Shown: positions 61,267 to 64,000 of the stretch, piece after piece | Layout of the letters: each line of letters opens with the position of its first letter | How positions within the stretch are numbered: position 1 is the stretch's first letter | DNA from: Marsupella aquatica | Lineage: Eukaryota; Marchantiophyta | Direction of reading: 5' to 3' | DNA length: 64,000 nt | NCBI GenBank assembly: GCA_973895155.1 | Contig: OZ316894.1 | Location: 17,484,001-17,548,000, forward strand | The notes under the pieces: model-generated | Told to the model about the DNA's origin: nothing | Database searches by the model: none | Seen by the model: the letters and a program-made list of their open reading frames with translations, nothing else | Made by a program: the position numbers and the translations under genes

Positions 61267-61553
61267 GGGCATTATATCCCAAAATGCCCTCTAACCAGGA
61301 CATTCTCCTATTCATAACTTTTTGGGCATTATATCCCACAATGCCCTCTAACCAGGACATTATCCTATGCATGTCTTAGTTATGGGCATTATATCTTACA
61401 ATGCCCTCTAACCAGGACATTATCATATTCATAACTTTTTGGGCATTATATCACACAATGCCCTCTAACCAGGACATTATCCTATTCATAACTTTTTGGG
61501 CATTATATCACACAATGCCCTCTAACCAGGACATTATATATCCTATTTATAAC
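61267..61553 (+). repeat. Tandem array of a palindrome-bearing 57 bp unit
   Basis: Five copies of GGGCATTATATCCCACAATG followed by CCCTCTAACCAGGACATTAT and usually CCTATTCATAACTTTTT. Each unit starts with an imperfect palindrome (GGGCATTAT / caATGCCC). Spacing is about 57-60 bases with one longer interval. Confidence 0.92.
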
Positions 61554-61814
61554 CTTTTTTTCTAGTAGTTGACAAGTCCAAATCCAGATTTTCAAAGCAT
61601 CTCCACCACTTCAGGGGCACAGGTTGGTCCAATTTGCCATACCCAAACCAATTGAATATTTATGTCATTGACTGTCCGTTGGATTAAAACCAGGCCGTCT
61701 CCAGGCTAATTAATGTGGATTATCATTACTTAGCACACACTTTGTGACTTAGCTGCCTGTTGCCCACCTATACCTGACAAAAATATAGGATAAGTAGTTG
61801 CAAAGCAATCCTGA

Positions 61815-62015
61815 AAAAGTGTCCCATGCTAGTGCAGTGGTAGGCTGTTCTAGTGGGGTCAAGTGGGGTTGGCCAGATTCTGGATTCAAATTCTGCTGGT
61901 GGGAGTCTTTTCACACAGACCCCACCCAAAAGTGGAGTTCATTGAGAGCTAGTTAGAGTTAGGAAAATTTTGGGGGCAGAGGAAATGACCCTGGCAGCAA
62001 TGTACAAAGGCTCAT
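61815..62015 (+). mobile_element. tRNA-derived SINE-like element
   Basis: A-box-like TAGTGCAGTGG at 61830-61840 and B-box-like GGATTCAAATTC at 61882-61893, followed by ACCCCACCCAAAAGTGGAGT, which matches the body of the element at 16.6 kb (minus strand). The 3' boundary is a guess. Confidence 0.6.
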
Positions 62016-63169
62016 AAAGCTTGAAATTGCTTCATGTGCTGACTGTTGTCTGGTTGCTGGGTTTTGATGTGCAATTACCAAGACACCAATTTATGTGTCT
62101 TTCTTCTCTGATGAAAATGAATCATCTGCCCACTTTGTTCCCCAGTTCCTTCATCATTTTGCGCCAGGCCGGGATTCTGTGTACAGGTGTCCTCAAATTG
62201 AGTGCCCCTGCAAGGTTTTACAATTGCGGGTCTGGGATGGAGCCTCCCTGGAGGTGCAACAAAATGGATATGGGGCATGGATTATTGTCCAGGTTCTGAT
62301 AGCAATACAGTGAATGGGTCAGGCATGAATTTTTGCATTCATTAGGGATTCTGTCACCAGTAGGGGAGTTAAGTGAGACTTTCTGTTGGAGATCCTCTAG
62401 GACTAGTTAAACCACAGTTGTCATTATATAAGGGCCCCAGCCAGTGTTCATTTGCCCATGAATAGTAGGCCTGCCCTCCTGCACTCCCATCACTTCTCAC
62501 CATAGGACCCATACTCTTAAAACTTTTCTGTGGTTCTTAAAACTATGAACTGTTTTTAGTTGCTGTTTTCTCTGGAAGGTAGATCTACACAGTGAACAGC
62601 AGATTGCCCCCTATGACAAACTAGTGAGATACCACTGATACAAGAATATAGTAGGAAATGCTATTTTGTCTACATGGCAATTGTACTATCTGTAAAATGG
62701 CTACTACAGGTTGTTCAGAGTACTCTAATGTAAGGAACTTATGGTTCAAAACCATGGTGAACCAATGACTTGACATTGATATTGAAAAGTTCCCAAATCT
62801 ATGAAATGTTCTTTTGTGTCCAGGACTACCTGTTCCTTGAAAGTAAATAGAGGTGACAACAACAGAAGACATTGAAAGAAAAATCATTACTATTTCTCAT
62901 TCATCTTTGCACCCTCACTTTCAGCTATTGGTTTCCCAGAGTCACTGTCTACCCATATTGATCCATGTTTTTTGTCTGCACTCTCACTTTCAACTATGTC
63001 CTAAGAATCACAGTCCAGAGCCATCAATCTAGAAGATAGGATGGCTCTAGAAAATAGGCCCCGGCAATTGCTTTTGATTGCCATCATATAGATATATAGA
63101 TGTGAAATGAGTGATGCCTATACAATATTTGATATGAGTACTACCGATCTTTTATGTGAATTTACTGTT

Positions 63170-63370
63170 GGTTTCCCAGAGTGCTTTATATGAGAGCTGT
63201 ATGTGACAGAAATGAGTATTAAATGCTACACGGAGTACTTTACATGGGAAATGTAACTGAAATGAAATGAGTAAGACATATTCCCGACGTACTTTCATAT
63301 GGAAAATGTATGGCAAACGAGCACTATACCCAGAGAAATTCATATGTGACTCCGGAGTACTTTATATTGG
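63170..63370 (+). repeat. Degenerate tandem repeat with GAGTACTTTA motif
   Basis: GGAGTACTTTAYATGGGAA-like units recur about every 55-60 bases (63179, 63232, 63288, 63354), with ATGTA and GAAATGAGTA between them. Confidence 0.6.
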
Positions 63371-63558
63371 AATATACAAGGAGAATTGGCCAAATTTTTT
63401 ACCTTTTTCACAGTCCTCTCTTCTATAGTGACTTTTTCTCCACAATTTCAGGGAAAAATGCTAAAAAAAGGTGAAATGTATGGAATCAGGTTTTTGTCAT
63501 GGGCTAGTGGCTCTTGATAAAAAGGTAGACCCATTATAAAAGAAAAGTAGACCCATTA

Positions 63559-63842
63559 TAAAATACTCCGTCTGCATCGTTACTGTAAAAAGGCAGACGG
63601 AGTATTTTAGAAAGGAACTTGTGCTCAAAAAGAAGGCAGACTGAGTGTTTTAGAACGAACTTGCTACTAAAAAATGAAAGACGCAGTATTATATGCAGAT
63701 ATAAGTGTGCTTTAAAAAAAGAGACACAGTGAGTAGTTTATAAGGGAAGTTGTTATTAAGAAAACGGGCAGACGGAGTATTTTATGAAGGTACTTGTGCT
63801 TAAACAAAAAGGTAGGCTGACTAGTTTGTAAGGGAACTTGTG
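63559..63842 (+). repeat. Inverted repeat and degenerate 50 bp array (GGCAGACGGAGTATTTT)
   Basis: A perfect 17 bp inverted repeat (63559-63575 and 63593-63609, GCAGACGGAGTATTTTA arm) begins the block. The arm sequence then recurs about every 50 bases in degraded form, each followed by AAGGRAACTTGTG-like sequence, for five to six units. Confidence 0.75.
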
Positions 63843-64000
63843 GAATTAGCACAACCCGGCAATCAAATTATTGCCAGGCTGGACTGCCACATCCAAAGCT
63901 ATTACGAGCCCTCCAAACCCCATCACCTGATGGGTTATTTCCCCAACTTGACATAGTACTTATTTTGGTGTCTTTGAGGAGACAATGATCCAGAAGGGTT

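Larger units (their letters stand above)
58031..64000. other. Right-hand repeat-rich region
   Basis: No gene supported. Short minus-strand frames at 60385-60711 and 60712-60942 have some protein-like look but no recognised family. Includes the duplicates at 58.63-58.76 and 59.21-59.33 kb, homologous flanks at 59.4-59.62 and 61.14-61.29 kb, the palindrome array at 61.27-61.55 kb, a SINE at 61.82 kb and two degenerate arrays after 63.15 kb. Confidence 0.45.

Noticed and set aside
61267-61553. CRISPR-like array
   Set aside because: The intervals between palindromic units are themselves conserved, so this is a plain tandem repeat in a plant nuclear genome.

Overview
This is a nuclear DNA window from a land plant, and the gene content points to a seed-free plant (moss, lycophyte or similar). 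The genes have many spliceosomal GT-AG introns and plant-style products. One gene encodes a microbial-type terpene synthase, a class known from bryophytes, lycophytes and ferns but not from seed plants. Another couples Sfi1-like (centrin-binding type) repeats to kelch repeats, which would suit a plant that still builds basal bodies for swimming sperm. The exact species cannot be read from the sequence.

Layout, left to right. 0.3-5.7 kb (+): Sfi1-like/coiled-coil/kelch gene, 5' end missing. 6.6-7.8 kb (-): single-exon F-box gene. 8.3-11.5 kb: AT-rich repeat mosaic with a G-rich tract. 11.6-14.5 kb (+): RPA2, ten exons. 17.8-19.4 kb (+): CCDC124/Lso2 homologue, two exons. 19.4-27.8 kb: intergenic, with a minisatellite and several tandem duplications. 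27.8-29.7 kb (+): alpha/beta hydrolase, four exons. 29.7-36.7 kb: repeat-bearing intergenic DNA. 36.7-45.6 kb (+): PGAP1-like GPI inositol-deacylase, about 18 exons. 45.6-51.3 kb: intergenic repeats. 51.3-53.7 kb (+): microbial-type terpene synthase, four exons. 54.0-58.0 kb: a PIF/Harbinger-type DNA transposon with a two-exon accessory ORF (+) converging on an apparently intact DDE transposase (-). 58.0-64.0 kb: repeats, including a tandem array built on an imperfect GGGCATTAT...ATAATGCCC palindrome and a tRNA-derived SINE.

The exon chains given here were followed by hand. For each gene I looked for donor and acceptor dinucleotides that keep the reading phase and checked that the joined protein reads as the expected family. 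Apart from the noted ambiguities (Sfi1-kelch 5' end, PGAP1 exon 6 end and the 44.6 kb segment, terpene synthase start), the phases close exactly. The genes are not an operon or visible cluster: DNA replication/repair (RPA2), ribosome-associated factor (CCDC124), GPI-anchor remodelling in the ER (PGAP1), ubiquitin ligase adaptor (F-box), hydrolase and terpene synthase are independent loci separated by repeats.

The two observations I would follow first are the Sfi1-like plus kelch architecture and the microbial-type terpene synthase. The Harbinger pair and the short-repeat families are next.
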